A stretch of 64,000 bases of DNA, taken from positions 62,001 to 126,000 of the forward strand of contig BSBK01006439.1 in the NCBI GenBank assembly GCA_027943335.1, in the 5' to 3' direction. Under the pieces are notes generated by a model, which was given only the letters and a program-made list of their open reading frames with translations, searched no databases and was not told the DNA's origin. Every line of letters begins with the position of its first letter. The first letter of the stretch is position 1. This stretch comes from Chamaecyparis obtusa. Lineage: Eukaryota; Streptophyta; Pinopsida; Cupressales; Cupressaceae. This document shows, in pieces, positions 1 through 14,689 of the stretch. The position numbers and the translations under genes are program-made.

Positions 1-545
1 AGAGTAATGTCAAGAAGACCTGTGGAAGAGATAAAATCAGCCAGCTCCCCCATGCTATCTGAGTAATCCATTAGTCCCCCACACTTTTCTGAGGGCTAGA
101 GGGGGGTATTAAAGTCACCAGCCAATAGGAAGTTCACAAAATAGCCTTGATCCAACTGATTGCCAAGATCAACCCACAGGGAAGCTCTACCATGCCTAGT
201 GTTAGGAGCATATATATTAAAAGTGGTCCATTCAGTACTATTCTTCCTGAAGTTAATGCACGGAAGTTAGGGGAAGAAGCAGCCAGCTGACCAATTATCC
301 TATTGGGGTTCCAGAGTGTAGCAATATGACTAGGTGTACCCATAGCTTCAAAGTAAAGGAAAGTAGCTCCCGACCAAAGATTGGGTGCTAGGGTAGCAAA
401 ATTACTAGCTGACATCTTAACCTCTTGTAAAAGAATAACATCCAGCTTGAGATAAAAAATGTAATGTTTGACAACACTTTTTTTAAGGGAGTTGTTCAAA
501 CCCCTCACATTCTAGGAAACATAATTCATTTCTTACTTTTGAAAC
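1..545 (-). pseudogene. LINE ORF2 endonuclease domain, partial
   Basis: Start of the LINE polyprotein. The open piece at 508-134 begins with the pattern 'RGLNNSLKKS...LDVILLQEVKM', which matches the first two blocks of the exonuclease-endonuclease-phosphatase fold used by L1 to nick target DNA (the E of QE is a metal ligand). A tryptophan just upstream (about 530) fits the usual 'WNVRGLN' opening. The frame is lost near 134, and the rest of ORF2 is outside the window. It follows ORF1 by roughly 400 bases on the same strand. Confidence 0.7.
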
Positions 546-920
546 TAGATTCGAGGGTTTTCTACTTACCTACTATAACATTCCTTGTGGTCCCTCTTGA
601 TCTCATTTCCTGGTCAGAAGGCCTTTCCCTAGGTGTTTTCATACCCACATCTACCTTTTTTGGCTTGGTTTTCTTTCTCTTCTTTTTCCATTCCCCATCA
701 TCATCCTCCAAACCCTCTAGGGAGCTAGGGGGTTCTTCTTCTCAAGCTTTGGGGGGTGGGTTTAGCATCCAAGTTTGGGGATTGTAATTATAGAGCAACC
801 ACAATGGTAGGCTATTCCACTTCAGTAAGATTAGTCATCCTCCTCTCTAAGGGGGGCATCAGGGGTTCTTTACCAGATCCACTATAGGCTGGGGAATAGG
901 CTCCACCATGGATAGGGGAT

Positions 921-1900
921 CTAGAGAACCAAGGCTAGGGAACCCAACATTTGACACCTAGGGGGGACAATCTCACCTTCTTCCAGAGCCAAATCTTCAA
1001 CTATTAGGGTTTCCATTATGCTTTCCTCTGAGGATGGTGTAGTTTCCACCTTTTCCTCTTCACCTATGGGGGGTGTGCCCTTAGCCATTCCTTTGTCCTT
1101 GTTCCCTTTTTTTATTCCCAGCTTAGCAGGCTTGCAAGTGTCACTAGAGTGGCCTCTACTATCATAGGTCTGACAAAATAGAGTAGCATTCTCATACACC
1201 AACACTTGGGTCCATCTACCCAGTTTGGATTTCAAGATGACAAAGTTGGGAAGGGTTTTATTCAGAGTGACATTCACACAAAATCTAGAAAACACCAACC
1301 TAGATTTAGAATGGGACACCTAGTCTACAATGACTGAAGAGCCAAAGGAGTCTCCAATCCATCGGAAGACTTTCTCATCCCAATACTCCAGTGGGAGGCT
1401 AGGGAGATGGACTAAAACTAGAGCCATTCTTGTTAGGTCCATCTTTAGATTGAATCTAGATTTCCATTTTGCCAGGGCCAGGAAGTGCTTACCATAAACC
1501 CATGATCCTGCTAGAACACATGAAAAGTCCTCAAGAGTGGTAAACTTAAACAGAAAAGTCCCCCTGGCATAGCAGACACCCCGATAGAACCATTAATCTT
1601 CCACTGGTTAGACAACCGTTTTCTAACCATTTCTATGGTGGGTCGAAAGTTAAACAATTGACCAACTAGTGCAGCTAAAAGTCTGCCATCGTTCTATTCA
1701 CCACTAAGTCAGGGAGTGATAGTTCAGCACCTTCCTTAGTCAGGACAAAATCCACTAGCAGTGCCTCCAAAGATTGAAGAGCTTCTCCCACAAGGGCCCC
1801 TTTCTAGTTTGGTTTTGGGGGGGTCAATGAGGTATCAATAGAAGAGGATGCTTTTTGAGATTCCCCCATTGACTCGATTACTAGGGCTGTGATAGAAGAA
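921..1900 (-). pseudogene. LINE ORF1 (DUF4283-like plus zinc knuckle), decayed
   Basis: ORF1 proteins of plant L1 elements bind the element RNA. The last 132 codons (1319-921) are open and contain a CCHC-type knuckle (CQTYDSRGHSSDTC), with the second cysteine replaced by D or Y depending on alignment. Upstream, in mixed frames between 1900 and 1320, are fragments with the DUF4283 pattern, including a 'LPSLPLEYWDEK' stretch that is typical just before the knuckle. Stops and frameshifts break the N-terminal part. The C-terminal tail is acidic and proline-rich. The assignment to a plant LINE ORF1 rests on domain order and on the endonuclease ORF that follows. Confidence 0.7.
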
Positions 1901-1950
1901 ATCATGGGTATGGTCTAGGGGCCCTCAGGGCTAGCAGGTGGGTTGGCCAG

Positions 1951-3764
1951 GGGGATGACATCTCCACTGAGGGAAGTAGGCATGAGAGTTTGCAATTTGA
2001 AAAATAGGCTTGAGCAGGAAGTTGTGTGTCTATTGACATACTCTTACATTTCTAAACATATTATTATTGAATTGGGTACATGTTTGGAATCTTCTTCACA
2101 TCTATCAAGAAAACCATGTTATTCTTATGGTAAATGGTATAAATATAGAGGGTTGTTGTAGCTAAACTTCATCTAGTGAACTAATTAGAATCCAACTTTT
2201 TGTAAGTAGTGTTATATTAATCTTCTAATCTTATTAGTACTTGTAGTATTCTTGTAATCATTTTATACTTTTGAATTTTAATTAATAGTTTGGTTATAGT
2301 TTTTTGTAAATATATTTTAAATTTTTAAATTGTGAAAAATATTTTATGACTATTTCATTGATCAAAACAATTTAACTTTTATTATGTCATTCCATCACTA
2401 ATTTATCCTCCTAATATGTCTCAATAGTGGTTGTGGATTAAAAGTTCTTATGCACTTTCCCTTTGTGCTTACCGAATAAGTCATTTTCACACGAGTTTTT
2501 TTCTTAATATAGAATGCCATGAAATTTCTAGAATTGGATGTAGAATGTTTGATGATAAAAATAGAAAAAAAAACATCAAATTTCTTTGATATCCTACATT
2601 TTTCTTTACTTTTTCCCATAATATTCCACCTAACAATAAATAGTTTTATTGTTTTGTAGGTTGATGACATAATTTATGTTCAATCTAGCAAGAGTTATAC
2701 TGAACAATAATTTTAAGAAACTTTCCTATCAACTTCTTTTTCTTTGGGCAGACTTGGATCCTTGGGTGGGTCCAAGTAAAGACAAAAACAAATCGAGTAA
2801 ATATAACCCAATTCTTCTTGTTCATCACCCAGCTAAAAATTCATTCTTTTTAAAAAGAAATGGAGCAGGGTAAACTATCATGGATGGTAGTTGTGCAACA
2901 GTCTATGAAGACTTATGGTTGACTATGTGCCTTCTCTATCTATGTGTTTTTTTCTTAATTTAATTTTAAAGCAATACAATTAGGGTTAATTGTATTTTGT
3001 ACTATATGATCTAATTGGTGGTCATCACCGAGCTATTTCTCTTCAACAGATTTCCTAGCCTAATGAATTATTGAATAAATAACTCCTCTTTTCTTTCTTT
3101 CTTTATTTTCCTTTAGAATTATCATCAAAATCACTAGTATATTTTTAAATAATTAAAATCTATAGATCTATTTTACTAATATATATTTTTTATATGAAAA
3201 AAATATTTTGTAGCTCCTCATGTATTTCTTATAGTCTATTTAGATTTGGTTTTCTTTTTAGATAACTGTTAATGGGGTTTGTTTTTATTGTTTATAGTGA
3301 ATAATGAATGTTGTATATGATAAAATTTTAGTTCCTTTTGTCGTGGCTATGAACTATTTATTGGTTGTTTGAAACTCTATTTGTATTTAACCTTAATGTT
3401 GTTTTATTTATAAGGTTAAGGGGCTATTGTACAATTGTCTTGTGAATTTTTTTTTAATTTTTTCATCTATTGTTGTATGTGTTACAATGTTGTGTTTATT
3501 TTTCTTTTTAAATCTACATGATTATTTTACTGCACAAATATGAGTGGCTATAGGTGAAGAAGCCATGAGAACAAATAATTTAGATTCTAAATTTTTTGGT
3601 ACAAAACTTGTGTTGAAGTGGAGCAATATTTTCTATTTTCTAGATTCCAAAAAGAGAATCCACATTGATAAGGAAAGAATAGTCATATTTAAGTAATCTC
3701 AACTAATTTCTTTCACCAAAACAAGAAAATAAAAAATATTTTTTGTTACCATTTGTTTTTGATA
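1951..3764. other. AT-rich interval with no recognisable gene
   Basis: Short open frames only, none with a recognisable motif. The composition is strongly AT-rich with homopolymer runs. I see no RNA gene and no repeat boundary that I can support. Confidence 0.5.
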
Positions 3765-4146
3765 GATAAAAGTAGCAAGACGGTGCTAGCCCATGGTATA
3801 GAGGACTAGAAAAACATTAACAACATATTAATAGCACTAGTCAGAGCATTTCATCAACAGTTTGTCAGTAGGAAAACCAAAGTCTAATCTACCACTATAA
3901 AAAAAAAATTAGTTCTTTTCAAAAAAGTTGAACAAGAGTATCTTAAGAAAATAGAAACAACCAAATTAATAGTATTGTGCCATGCACGACTAGACCAAGA
4001 ACTAGACAGATTATCCTTAAAATAGGAAAGCTCCATAGAAAAACTATGGCCAACATGCCCAATAAAAAATAAAGACCTCATGAAAGTAGCAGAAGCTAAG
4101 ATCTCCTACCCAGATGTTTGTACATCAGGGTTGTGGCCCACTCCTC

Positions 4147-5700
4147 CTACAAGAACAAGAAGAGGTCTTTGTTGTCTTCGTCAGCCTCTATTTTTCCACC
4201 AGAAAGCTTCTCCTTCATAGTGCAGAGGGTCATAGCTGATGCATGCATGATCCTGAGAGAGAACTTGTTAGTATCCATCATGCATTTTTTGATGTCCTGT
4301 ATGTCTTGTTTGATGCTTACAATCTCATTATCCAATTCTACAAACTTCAACCTTAGGGAGCCCTTAAACCTTTCATTACCATCCAAAGATAGAGATGTGC
4401 TTGGTAGTGGAGGACTTGGTATTTTTATCATGGAGGAAAGTCAGGGATGGGGTAGTGCTTCGGGGATTCTCCATGTTTTGCTAGGGGTTCTGGGGGGAGT
4501 GTTGTCAATCTTGTGTGAGCTTGGGTGGTCATTAGAAGAGCCATCAATCAACTCAGTAGTATGGGAGTCATTATTTGAAGGGGTTTTCTCCTTTGAGGCC
4601 ATTTCCCTAATTCTGGTTTTGCATCTCTTTAGCAATTCTATGAGAACAACGGATAGAGCCCCCCAAATTCACCTCAAGCTTAAAATGGTCATCCAAAATC
4701 CTCCATTTTTTGGGTTTCCTTTCAGTCTCATGGGTACTATCCATCTCCTTCAAATATTTAGCTTCTAGGGACTCTAAGTTATGGGATTTCTCAATGTCCT
4801 TCACCCTTTTAAAAGGGTTTTTCACATAGCTTTTATGCCTTTAACCATATTTTGGAACAAGGTCTATTTCCCAGATTTCTTGGATAAGTGAGAGGTTGAT
4901 TGAGTGGGATTTTTAGTTTTCAGAGGAGAGTCCTCATGGATGACCTCTTAGATAATAGGGGGAGGTTGTGGTGGAGGGAAGATGGCCTTATGGAAGTTAT
5001 AAAGATAGAGCAGGAGGCCCTGGTGGAGAATAAATATCAGCTTTTCAGGGTTTTCCTTAATATCCAAAATATTACTTTCAATAGAATGCAGGAGGTAAAA
5101 GGGAATGGATATGAGATCATTATTCTTGATGTGATTTAGAAAAGGTAAATGGTAATAGTAAAACACTGTGCATTTACCTTCTAGGGTGAAGTGCTTCATC
5201 ACAATTACGTACAATTTGGGCCAGAACTCTAGGAGCTCCTTGTGATTGAAACCTCTAGAATTCTTCACAGGAATCTCCCCCTCCTCGAAGAATTGTTTGA
5301 GACTGGTTGGGTCTAGCATCCTGCTAGTTTTTTTATACTTTTTTCCATCTAGGGATAGCCCTATCACCTTGGCAATAAATTTGTCAGTAATTTTGAAATG
5401 GATACCTCCAACAAAGACATTCCTATTGTTCTAGGAAGAGATAAACTGCTTGGATAATCACTTATCATCCCCTCCCATCATTCGCTCAATGAAACCCCAG
5501 ATACCACTTCATTTATAGTAGTGGGTCACCAGAGGGTCAAAGTTGAACACCTCATCAATCTTATCAGGTTCAATGTGAAGGGTATTGCCTCCCACGTCGA
5601 TACTCTCCTTATCCTATGCCAGATTTTCCTGAGAATTATAGGGCTGAGCTTTGTGAAATAGAGCATAAAACTAATTTTTGAGTTATCTACTTAAACGAGA
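4147..5700 (-). pseudogene. LINE-borne extra ORF ('ORF3'), transposon-protein-like domain plus coiled coil
   Basis: It lies downstream of RNase H, where plant L1 elements normally end. In one main frame from about 5640 there is a hydrophobic-aromatic block, then 'ITDKFIAKVIGLSLDG' (about 5400-5345), then 'FWPKLYVIVMKHFTLEG' and 'LISIPFYLLHSIE' (to about 5080). The rest is a charged Ser/Pro-rich linker and a coiled-coil-like segment with KQDIQDIKK (4431-4147). It is broken by several stops. A related, nearly open ORF lies after RNase H in the LINE at 34.6-37.3 kb. The pattern 'I(T/S)..I..(V/I)(T/I)GL' followed by a long helical block resembles the 'putative plant transposon protein' domain. 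That resemblance is inference; the position is seen. Confidence 0.6.
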
Positions 5701-6019
5701 TAATATTCTCAAAAGATAGGCCTTGGGTGGTTTTTGGGGAGCCAGGCTCCATATGGCAATATCCATTAGATCTCTAGGTGCAATAAATAGTAGTTACACC
5801 CAATCTGCACTTAGTGTCCTTGTTAACCAAAAAAAATTGCTGATGCAAACATCTATCTTTCCACATGTATTCACATGAAAGGTAATTATTATCCTTTCTA
5901 GGGTTTTGGGCGTGCTTATTCATAATCACACACATCATCAACTTATCCTGACACATAATTAACATAGGGACTTTACTAAAATTGATAGCTTGGCACATTT
6001 TAAATATTAATGTTATCAT

Positions 6020-6690
6020 TTTCCTCCCGCCTAATCAGTTGCTGAGTCTCCCTAGGTAGCTCTCTAATCTCCTCCCAACTACATAGCCTGGTTTGTTCCA
6101 GACCAATAGTAGCCATCAAATCCACCATTGTATTTCCCTCTTTGTAAGTGTGGGAAATAGTCATGCATTGGAGATTGTTGAGAAGCTAATAGATTTCCAA
6201 AATAATGGTGCTAACACACCATCCCACATTAGCACTAGACATGTGATAGCCTCCACCACCACTTTGGAATCCCCCTCAATTTCCACCAGTCTAGTGTTCA
6301 TTTGAATGGCAAATTTAACCCCCCCATAGGAGAGCCATGCCCTCCACTTGATTGACTATGCAATTATTAAGTGGCCTTGCATAAGCCAAGAGGCAAGTGC
6401 CATTGTGATCTCTTAGCACACCTCCCCCACCCTCGGTGAGGTTATTAGCCACACCATCAAAGTTTAATTTGGTCCAACCTCTGTGGGGGGCAACCCATCG
6501 AGTAGCCTTCCTAGCTAATAACTTGGAGTCGTCAAACTTGGAGAAGCCCATCAACATGTTCAAATTATAAGCCATTTTAATTTCCTGGCTAGAGGGGGGA
6601 GCTGAGGGGAGTTTCCACTTAGTTGCGCTAACATTCTCACAAAGGAGCTTGGTTCCGAGATAGATGCAAGCCTCGTGCTTATTGACTTGT
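6020..6690 (-). pseudogene. LINE ORF2 C-terminus, RNase H domain
   Basis: RNase H of the RVT_3 type found at the end of many plant L1 polyproteins. It degrades RNA in RNA-DNA hybrids. The three acidic blocks are visible in order: 'LNFDGVAN' with GGGGVLRD (about 6470-6420), 'VNQVEGMALLWG' (about 6350), and 'EIEGDSKVVVEA' (about 6285-6250). The leading 'W.P.GW.KLNFDG' pattern is typical. A stop after the second block and frame noise mark it as dead. The frame continues towards 6020 with a charged tail. Confidence 0.75.
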
Positions 6691-6699
6691 TGTTGGAAA

Positions 6700-9600
6700 C
6701 ATAGCTTTTGGATGTTTTTTTAAAAAAAAAATTGTAATGTATTCCATATAAAAATATGACAAAGGAAAAATAGATCATTTGCATAACATTATTCATTTTT
6801 TAGAATATAAGAAAACAAACCTTTATCATTGAAAAAATTTCCATTCACATTTTGTAGCATAACACCAGAGTTATGCTTACTAAATCCATTTTGATTTATA
6901 AAGAGGTCACTAAGTATGTAAAATTATTCCTTGTATAACTTCTAACTAAAATTATGTTTTTAAACGAACCTTCATAGTTGGACATTCTTGAAATACTTTA
7001 ATTCCTCTATTTTAACATGTTCTTGAAGTATTTCTTTTGGTTCTTTTGTATTTGAGGTTTGCACACATTAATGTTAAAACAAAGAAAAAAATAATATCCA
7101 ATGAAAAGTAAGAGGCTCATATCTATAGTGGATTCATTAAGCTAATCATTCTAATTTCATGTCAATTTTAGATGATCCCTAATAGATTTGGTCATGTTTC
7201 CTATCCTCCTTTTTTTTATAATGAGAATGATGGTTGGCCTTTTCCATTCCATTTTCAACTTCAAAAATATCACTTACATTTAAAAAAACAATTTATTTGT
7301 TAATTTGGTCTCTCAAGAATGATTAAAAAATATTTAAAGGTTGTCCTATGTAATAGTAATTCATTTTCAATTACAAAATGAGTGACCATACACCTATAAT
7401 GTGTTTTGAAAACAAAGCAAAATAGGATATTTATTCATAAAACAAATCTCAAACCAAAATATTTAGCAAACACTTATAGAGAGGTGTCTGTTTATATTGA
7501 ACCCCACTTATGCTATGTATATCACACCACCTCTACCTAATATTTTCTTTAGATGTCTTTGAGCTACCAAATATGTGCATATCTCTTTTGGTAGTCATGA
7601 GCCACATATGGTAGAAAAAATTATTGATAAATTAATTTTTCTTGAGAATAGGAAATGTCCATTCGACTTTCATTATTAATTATTTGTATGATTGATAATA
7701 ACTATTCTACCTTCTATGATTTGAACTTGGGTTTTTTATGAATTTGACAAGGTTCTCAAATGTATTTGGATGCATCTCATTATTTATGATCTTTGTTTCT
7801 ACGTAGTACATCAATATGGATCTATAAAAATCCTGATATTTCCTACAATAATAACACCTTCAACAACAACAACAACAGAAGTTCCTTGCACATCAATAAT
7901 AGTACCGACACCTTCAATTATTGGACCACAATCAAAAACATGGAAATTATCAAAACCATCAGTAGAAACACCCAAGTCATCGACACCGAGAACAAGTTAA
8001 TAATCACAAATGAGTTAATCAATAGTACCAAATTGGTTATTTAGATGTGCAATTCCATTATATTACACCCTACAAATGAGCATTTAATATTATTGCCAAT
8101 AGTATACATCATATGATAGATATTTCCTTCTGTTGGCTACAACATGAGATACCACATTTTAAGGTGGATTCATAATATCTAAAGCTATAATTAATTGTAA
8201 CATATATGTGAATTAAGCATGGGATACCATGTATGTCTAAAAGATTGATTTTGATTGAATCATAGATTTGTATTTACCTCATTCTAATATTTTACATACG
8301 GTCTTCAAAAGAATGTAATAGGGTGAATTTGGGATAATTTTTGGATGACCTTTTGAATGGAAAAGAATCTATTGCTTTATTTCTAATCATTTTATAGAAG
8401 GTTACTTCACCATATCTTAATCGTTGTCTCCATGAAAAAATTAGGAGGATAGAAAACTATTCCATTTGACTTTATGTAGTGTTTTCTAAGAATTTTTTTG
8501 CCCTTTATCTTGGGTTCCACCCAAGATTCAAAATATTATTTTATAATCTAATATTGAGAATTGAGGTTTTAAAGTTAATGTCATATACTACCATATAAAT
8601 TATGTACACATTTCAAAAATAAATGGGTCAAGGAAATCACACCACAAGTATAACGTATTGACTACTAACACACTAAGATGAAATTTTACATGTCAATAAT
8701 TTGTTCCCTTTTTGAATGGTCGTTAGTTTTGACTTGTAAATATATTTTATAGTTGAACTATAAAAAGTATGAAGTTTAAATAATTCAATAATCATTATAG
8801 GTAAATGTAATGGTCGTAGAAATTTAAAAAATATATATATAAATGTTTATTAGTAATTGACGACATATTGTCATTTTCATATATGCATAATTTATTGATA
8901 ATATATGTTATTTCTTATCTATGTGCAACACCCAATAATTTTTTATCAAAATTTTATAAAAATCATGCTTTTACCTAAAATAAATCATGCATTTATCTAA
9001 AATAGTCATATCTATTACAAAAAATTAAATTATAATTTATTGCCACTCCTTTGCTTTTCTTGACAAGCCTGGCAAACTTCTAATGTGGCCGGAGATAAAG
9101 GCCCTATACAATATACTCCTCAGAAGAAACCTTCCCAAAAAAATTAAAAAGTAAAACCATCTCGCTCTTCCAATTGGCTTGCTCAAAATTATTTCCACAT
9201 GCACCATTCTCTTTCTTTCCAAGATTGTATGCCTATCAGAGATCCGTTGCACGCAAAATAAAACATACAATTCCTAATCTATTAGTGTATTATAACCATG
9301 TGTAGGTTCCTAAATCATTTATTGAACTACATTAGATGGGGGATTTTTCTCTCAAAATGGACATTTCCCATGTCCAAATATGCTTCAATACAATTTTATT
9401 TATGTCTTACATGCATTTATTTTCTGTAATTATAAAGATCTAATTTTTACACAATAACCAATTCCATATTAGTTTAACAGGTGTTTAAATGTACCTTATA
9501 TCATTTTATTTTAAATTATAGATAATTACGTTAACAAACCTAATCTTCGTATGGTTCATAAATGGAAACAAAATTCCACCTCTATTACACTTATAAAACT

Positions 9601-10289
9601 TGTTAAAAATATTTTAACATGAATATCAAAGTTTAGGATGATTCAATGATTGGAAGGAAGATGGTGTTCATTAGTGTTGTTTGGCCATCAATTATATTAA
9701 TTGACAACAATGTGCTTATTACTAATTTATGCACATCATATTCATCTTATATTACTCAAATCATCTACATTGGCATAGTGAAGGAATTTAGATTTTAAAA
9801 TGGTGAGTCATTTTTTGTACATTTTAAAAGCTGAAGATCTTGTCTGTGAGCTGTATACATATTTTCTTACAAATCACAAATTATATTTTTAGAATATCAT
9901 CGGGATTATTTTATGAAATGGAGAAAGGGTTCCCTTTCATAGTGTTGAAAATCCACACCATCTATGTCTTGGGTGTTGATTCTATGCTAAACATCACTTA
10001 CCCTTCACTTTGAATTTTTTTCACTCATGGTGTCTCAATATTGTTCTATGGCATCGTGACTTGGCTTTCTTGAGGTCTATGGCTAGTGTCTTCTACATCT
10101 TAGGTGTTGAATCTAAGGTAAACATCACTTTCCATTCACTATTGTTCTCATCCATGCCATCACACCAGAGCCACACAAAAAAGATGACCCACATGTACAT
10201 TTATATCTATTCAAACACATTGACAAGAATGATAAGAATTTGAGGTTCTCATTGAGTGTATTTAATTTACTCGTTGCAAGTGACAATCG
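6700..10289. other. AT-rich interval, no supported gene
   Basis: Only short frames. A low-complexity CAA/ACA-rich patch at about 7850-8000 gives Thr/Ser/Asn-rich frames in more than one phase, so it is not taken as coding. No repeat boundary or RNA gene recognised. Confidence 0.45.
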
Positions 10290-10305
10290 GCCATGCTCTT
10301 GTGTT
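10290..10305. repeat. Target-site duplication, left copy (LINE at 10306-11275)
   Basis: The 16-mer GCCATGCTCTTGTGTT occurs here and again at 11276-11291, exactly flanking the LINE fragment. This is the variable-length direct repeat left by target-primed reverse transcription. Confidence 0.9.
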
Positions 10306-11275
10306 TTTTATAGAGAAAAGTAGCAGAAGGGTGTTGGCTCATAGAACAGAGGACTAGTAGCACATTAACAACATATTAATGTAACCAGTTGAGCAGCAGT
10401 AATAGAATAACAGTGTTCAGCAGTTCTAAATCTGCCCCTATCAAAAACAAAAAATACCTTACTAGACATATGAAGTAAACCATAGTATCTAGTACTAGCA
10501 GTTTTAAGTAAAGTATTAATTAAAGTATCATTAAAAAGCCACACAGGGCTAACCAGAGAGCAATAAAAACTAATTAAAGCCCCATTCATGAAATAGGGGG
10601 ACCTAGGGCTAAGCTCTTTGAAAATTAACGAACACATAGGAAACCAAACTAATTATTACCACCCAACTGCTTAAACAGTAGTGTAGTCACCCATTCTTCC
10701 TGCAAGAACAGGAGGAGGTCCTTGTTGTCCTCATTCACTTCCAGAGTGCCACCCACCAGCTTATCCTACAAATGACAAAGGGTCATTTCCGAAGCGTGCA
10801 TGATCTTCAAGCCAAATTTATTGGTTAGTTAGGCATTGGTTCATCAGCTCTTGTATATTATTCTTTATCTCAACAATCTCTTTGTCCAACTTCTCAAACC
10901 TCCTCTTAAGAGTCCCTTTGAGCTTTTTATTGTCCTCTAAGGCTTTAGTGTTGTGAGCAAGGGAAGGGGGATTCTCCAAAGGATTGTGAGTAGAGCTTAG
11001 GGATGGGGTAGAGATGATGGGGGCCTCCACAATAGGTTTGGGTTCAGGAATAGGGTTATGAGGGGGGCTCATGTGGTCATCTGAGGAATCATTCTTGGAA
11101 TCGGTGGACTGGGAGTCCTTGTCAGACATGGAAAGCTCTTTAGTCACCATTTACAGTATTTTAGTTTTGCATTGCTCTTTGACCAGTCTGTTAGACCTCC
11201 TTCTACCTGACCCACTTAGGTCCACCTCCAGGCTGACTAGACTCTCCATTAATTTTCTTTTTTTTGCCTTACAGA
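10306..11275 (-). mobile_element. 5'-truncated LINE (970 bp) with ORF3 tail
   Basis: Minus-strand insertion bounded by a perfect 16-bp target duplication. The 3' end (left) begins with a short T run and is similar to the 3' end of the LINE at 3765-6690. Its coding part (11150-10818) is a 110-codon open piece rich in Ser/Pro/Asp, followed by the coiled-coil segment 'LDKEIVEIKNNIQELMNQC'. This corresponds to the ORF3 tail of the other copy ('LDNEIVSIKQDIQDIKKC'). The element therefore retains only ORF3 tail plus 3' UTR, as expected from 5' truncation. Confidence 0.85.
10818..11150 (-). pseudogene. LINE ORF3 C-terminal tail fragment
   Basis: Open 110-codon remnant. Acidic Ser/Pro-rich linker, then a lysine/glutamate coiled-coil-like stretch near the end. 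Homologous to 4635-4147 by order of blocks: a Ser/Pro linker, a 'K(G/F)(T/S)L(K/R)..F..LD.EI..I' core, then 'MHA(S/R)' after the stop. There is no start of its own and it is truncated upstream by the LINE 5' end. Function unknown. Confidence 0.6.
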
Positions 11276-11291
11276 GCCATGCTCTTGTGTT
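11276..11291. repeat. Target-site duplication, right copy
   Basis: Second copy of the 16-mer GCCATGCTCTTGTGTT. See the left copy at 10290-10305. Confidence 0.9.
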
Positions 11292-13019
11292 ATTTCAATG
11301 TAAGGATAAGATTTTGAAAGACAAGTTGATGGCTCAAGAAGTCAAGTCATGTTTTCAATATGATATAAATGGGAGAGCTATGTCTACAACGACCCTGGTA
11401 TTGACTTCTTCCTTCACTACACTACTTATTCTCATATTTAGACTATCAAGTAGAATGTAAATTATAGGTAGCCTATTTTAAAGATTTCTTAAATGAAGAG
11501 ATAATTGAAGGAAGGGGAGAATACATTATCAAATAATGATTGAAGATCAATACTTAACAAAATAAAAATAAAAAGATCCACTATCTTATAAATTATGTCT
11601 AACTTCAATATTCTAATCTATTTTATATTTACTATAAGAGCAAGGAGTTTTGATGAATATAAAAATGCCTAGGAACAATATTGTATCTAAAAATTCTTTG
11701 AACGGTTTTCACTTGTGGTCTATTATGATTATTGTTCTACACATATATCAGTTATTGAAAATTTATAGGGGAGACACCCTTCTATTAGAGAGTTCACTCA
11801 CTAAAAATAAAACCACAATATAAAAGGATGACACATTTGGATTGGGAGTTTTAGTTCCAACAACCTCAACAACGAGTATATTGGTATTTGGTATGCTAGT
11901 GTCTCAAAGAAGACTATCGTTTAGGTAGCTAACCATGAGAATAATTTGAGAAATATGTCTGCTATTTTAAATTTATAAAGATATGATTATAATTGATAAT
12001 TTGATTAGCGAGGATGATTAATTTTTCAATCTAATAATATATTGAAGGCTTGCAAGACATCAATGTTGGAATTTGGCAATTTAATTATCGTAGGAACACA
12101 AGTCAAAAATATTTTTGAGATTATTTGGAAATTTTCCAACATCCACTAGATATGAAAATGAATACAACTATGTCTTTGCATTGTAGAATGTAAACTTGCA
12201 GGAGTGACATGGTATTTGGCTATTTAGCCATATCACCCATCTTTGCAATGGAGATTGTTGATAACAAGTGTTTAATTCATGATTATTTTTCTTGCATGGA
12301 CAATGATTATTTTAAAGGAGGAAAGCTAACAAACCATAAAGTCTTTGGCATTAACACTTTAAAATTATTATGGGAGATGATTTTATTTATTTTTCATCTA
12401 GGCATTTCTTTTGGGCTATATGCAAAATTATCCCTAAGGATGCGATTTTGAGGGTGACATCAAAATTGTTTAAGATAGTAGACTCCGATGATTTCATAGG
12501 AGGTAGGTTACTTATATTACATGTATCAAGATCCTTGATGAGTGCTAATACTCTCAATCAGATTGTTATACACAATACTACCATGGTCTTAGAATTCCTA
12601 GTTGTGAGTGTACGGAAAACTATAAAAACCTCTTTTATTACGTTTGATTTCAAAAATTACTAGTACAAGGTTAAGACAACATAAAATGCACTATATATTA
12701 AAATGTCACTTGAATAATACCTTAAAATTACATCAATAAATGGGTTCCAACAAGAAGTTGAGTTCACTATTTCACCATAAAGTGGAATTATTTTTCTTAT
12801 TTTTTGAAATTCATCTTATTTGACCTAATTACTTGAAATACCTAAATATTTGAAGCACTTAGACATTGAATGTTGGAAAAATGCTACTAATATAAATTTT
12901 AGTACTCAAAGTTTACCTTCAAAATATGTAGTTTATTTGAATACGCAGATGATACAATTCTATTTTCAATAGGCATTATTGAAAACCACATTTTAAAAGT
13001 CACCTTTTTAGCACCATAT
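11292..13019. other. AT-rich interval, nothing recognised
   Basis: Two overlapping frames at 12209-12663 are 80-97 codons long but show no motif and no conserved neighbour. I do not call them genes. Confidence 0.4.
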
Positions 13020-14629
<1,610 letters not shown>

Positions 14630-14631
14630 AT

Positions 14632-14643
14632 TGGTATCAAAGC
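14632..14643 (+). other. Primer-binding site (initiator tRNA-Met type), degenerate
   Basis: TGGTATCAAAGC begins two bases after the LTR end. It differs by one base from TGGTATCAGAGC, the plant copia primer site complementary to the 3' end of initiator tRNA-Met. Confidence 0.8.
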
Positions 14644-14689
14644 CAAACCCTTGAATGTTAATCTAGGGGATTGTTGATAGTGGGGTATT

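Larger units (their letters stand above)
1..1950 (-). mobile_element. L1-type LINE, 5' part, running off the window start
   Basis: Minus-strand non-LTR retrotransposon. Reading leftwards it has a decayed ORF1 (about 1900-921) followed by the start of ORF2 with an endonuclease domain (about 545 to the window edge). ORF order and domain types are those of plant L1 elements. Reverse transcriptase would lie outside the window. Both ORFs carry stops and frame changes, so the copy is dead. Its 5' limit near 1950 is approximate, and I found no target duplication. Confidence 0.75.
3765..6690 (-). mobile_element. 5'-truncated LINE with an extra ORF after RNase H
   Basis: Minus-strand LINE. Reading leftwards it holds the end of the polyprotein with RNase H (about 6690-6020), then a separate decayed ORF (about 5700-4147), then a 3' region ending near 3765. 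The 3' end matches the 3' end of the copy at 10306-11275 (shared text around 'aacatattaat' and 'agtagc'). The 5' truncation near 6690 is typical of LINE insertion. I did not find a target duplication for this copy. Confidence 0.7.

Noticed and set aside
4118..4768. 216-codon plus-strand frame
   Set aside because: Antisense of the LINE ORF3 tail, which aligns with the copy at 10818-11150 on the minus strand.
7770..8044. Thr/Asn-rich overlapping frames
   Set aside because: Low-complexity CAA-rich DNA open in two phases; no homologue in the window.
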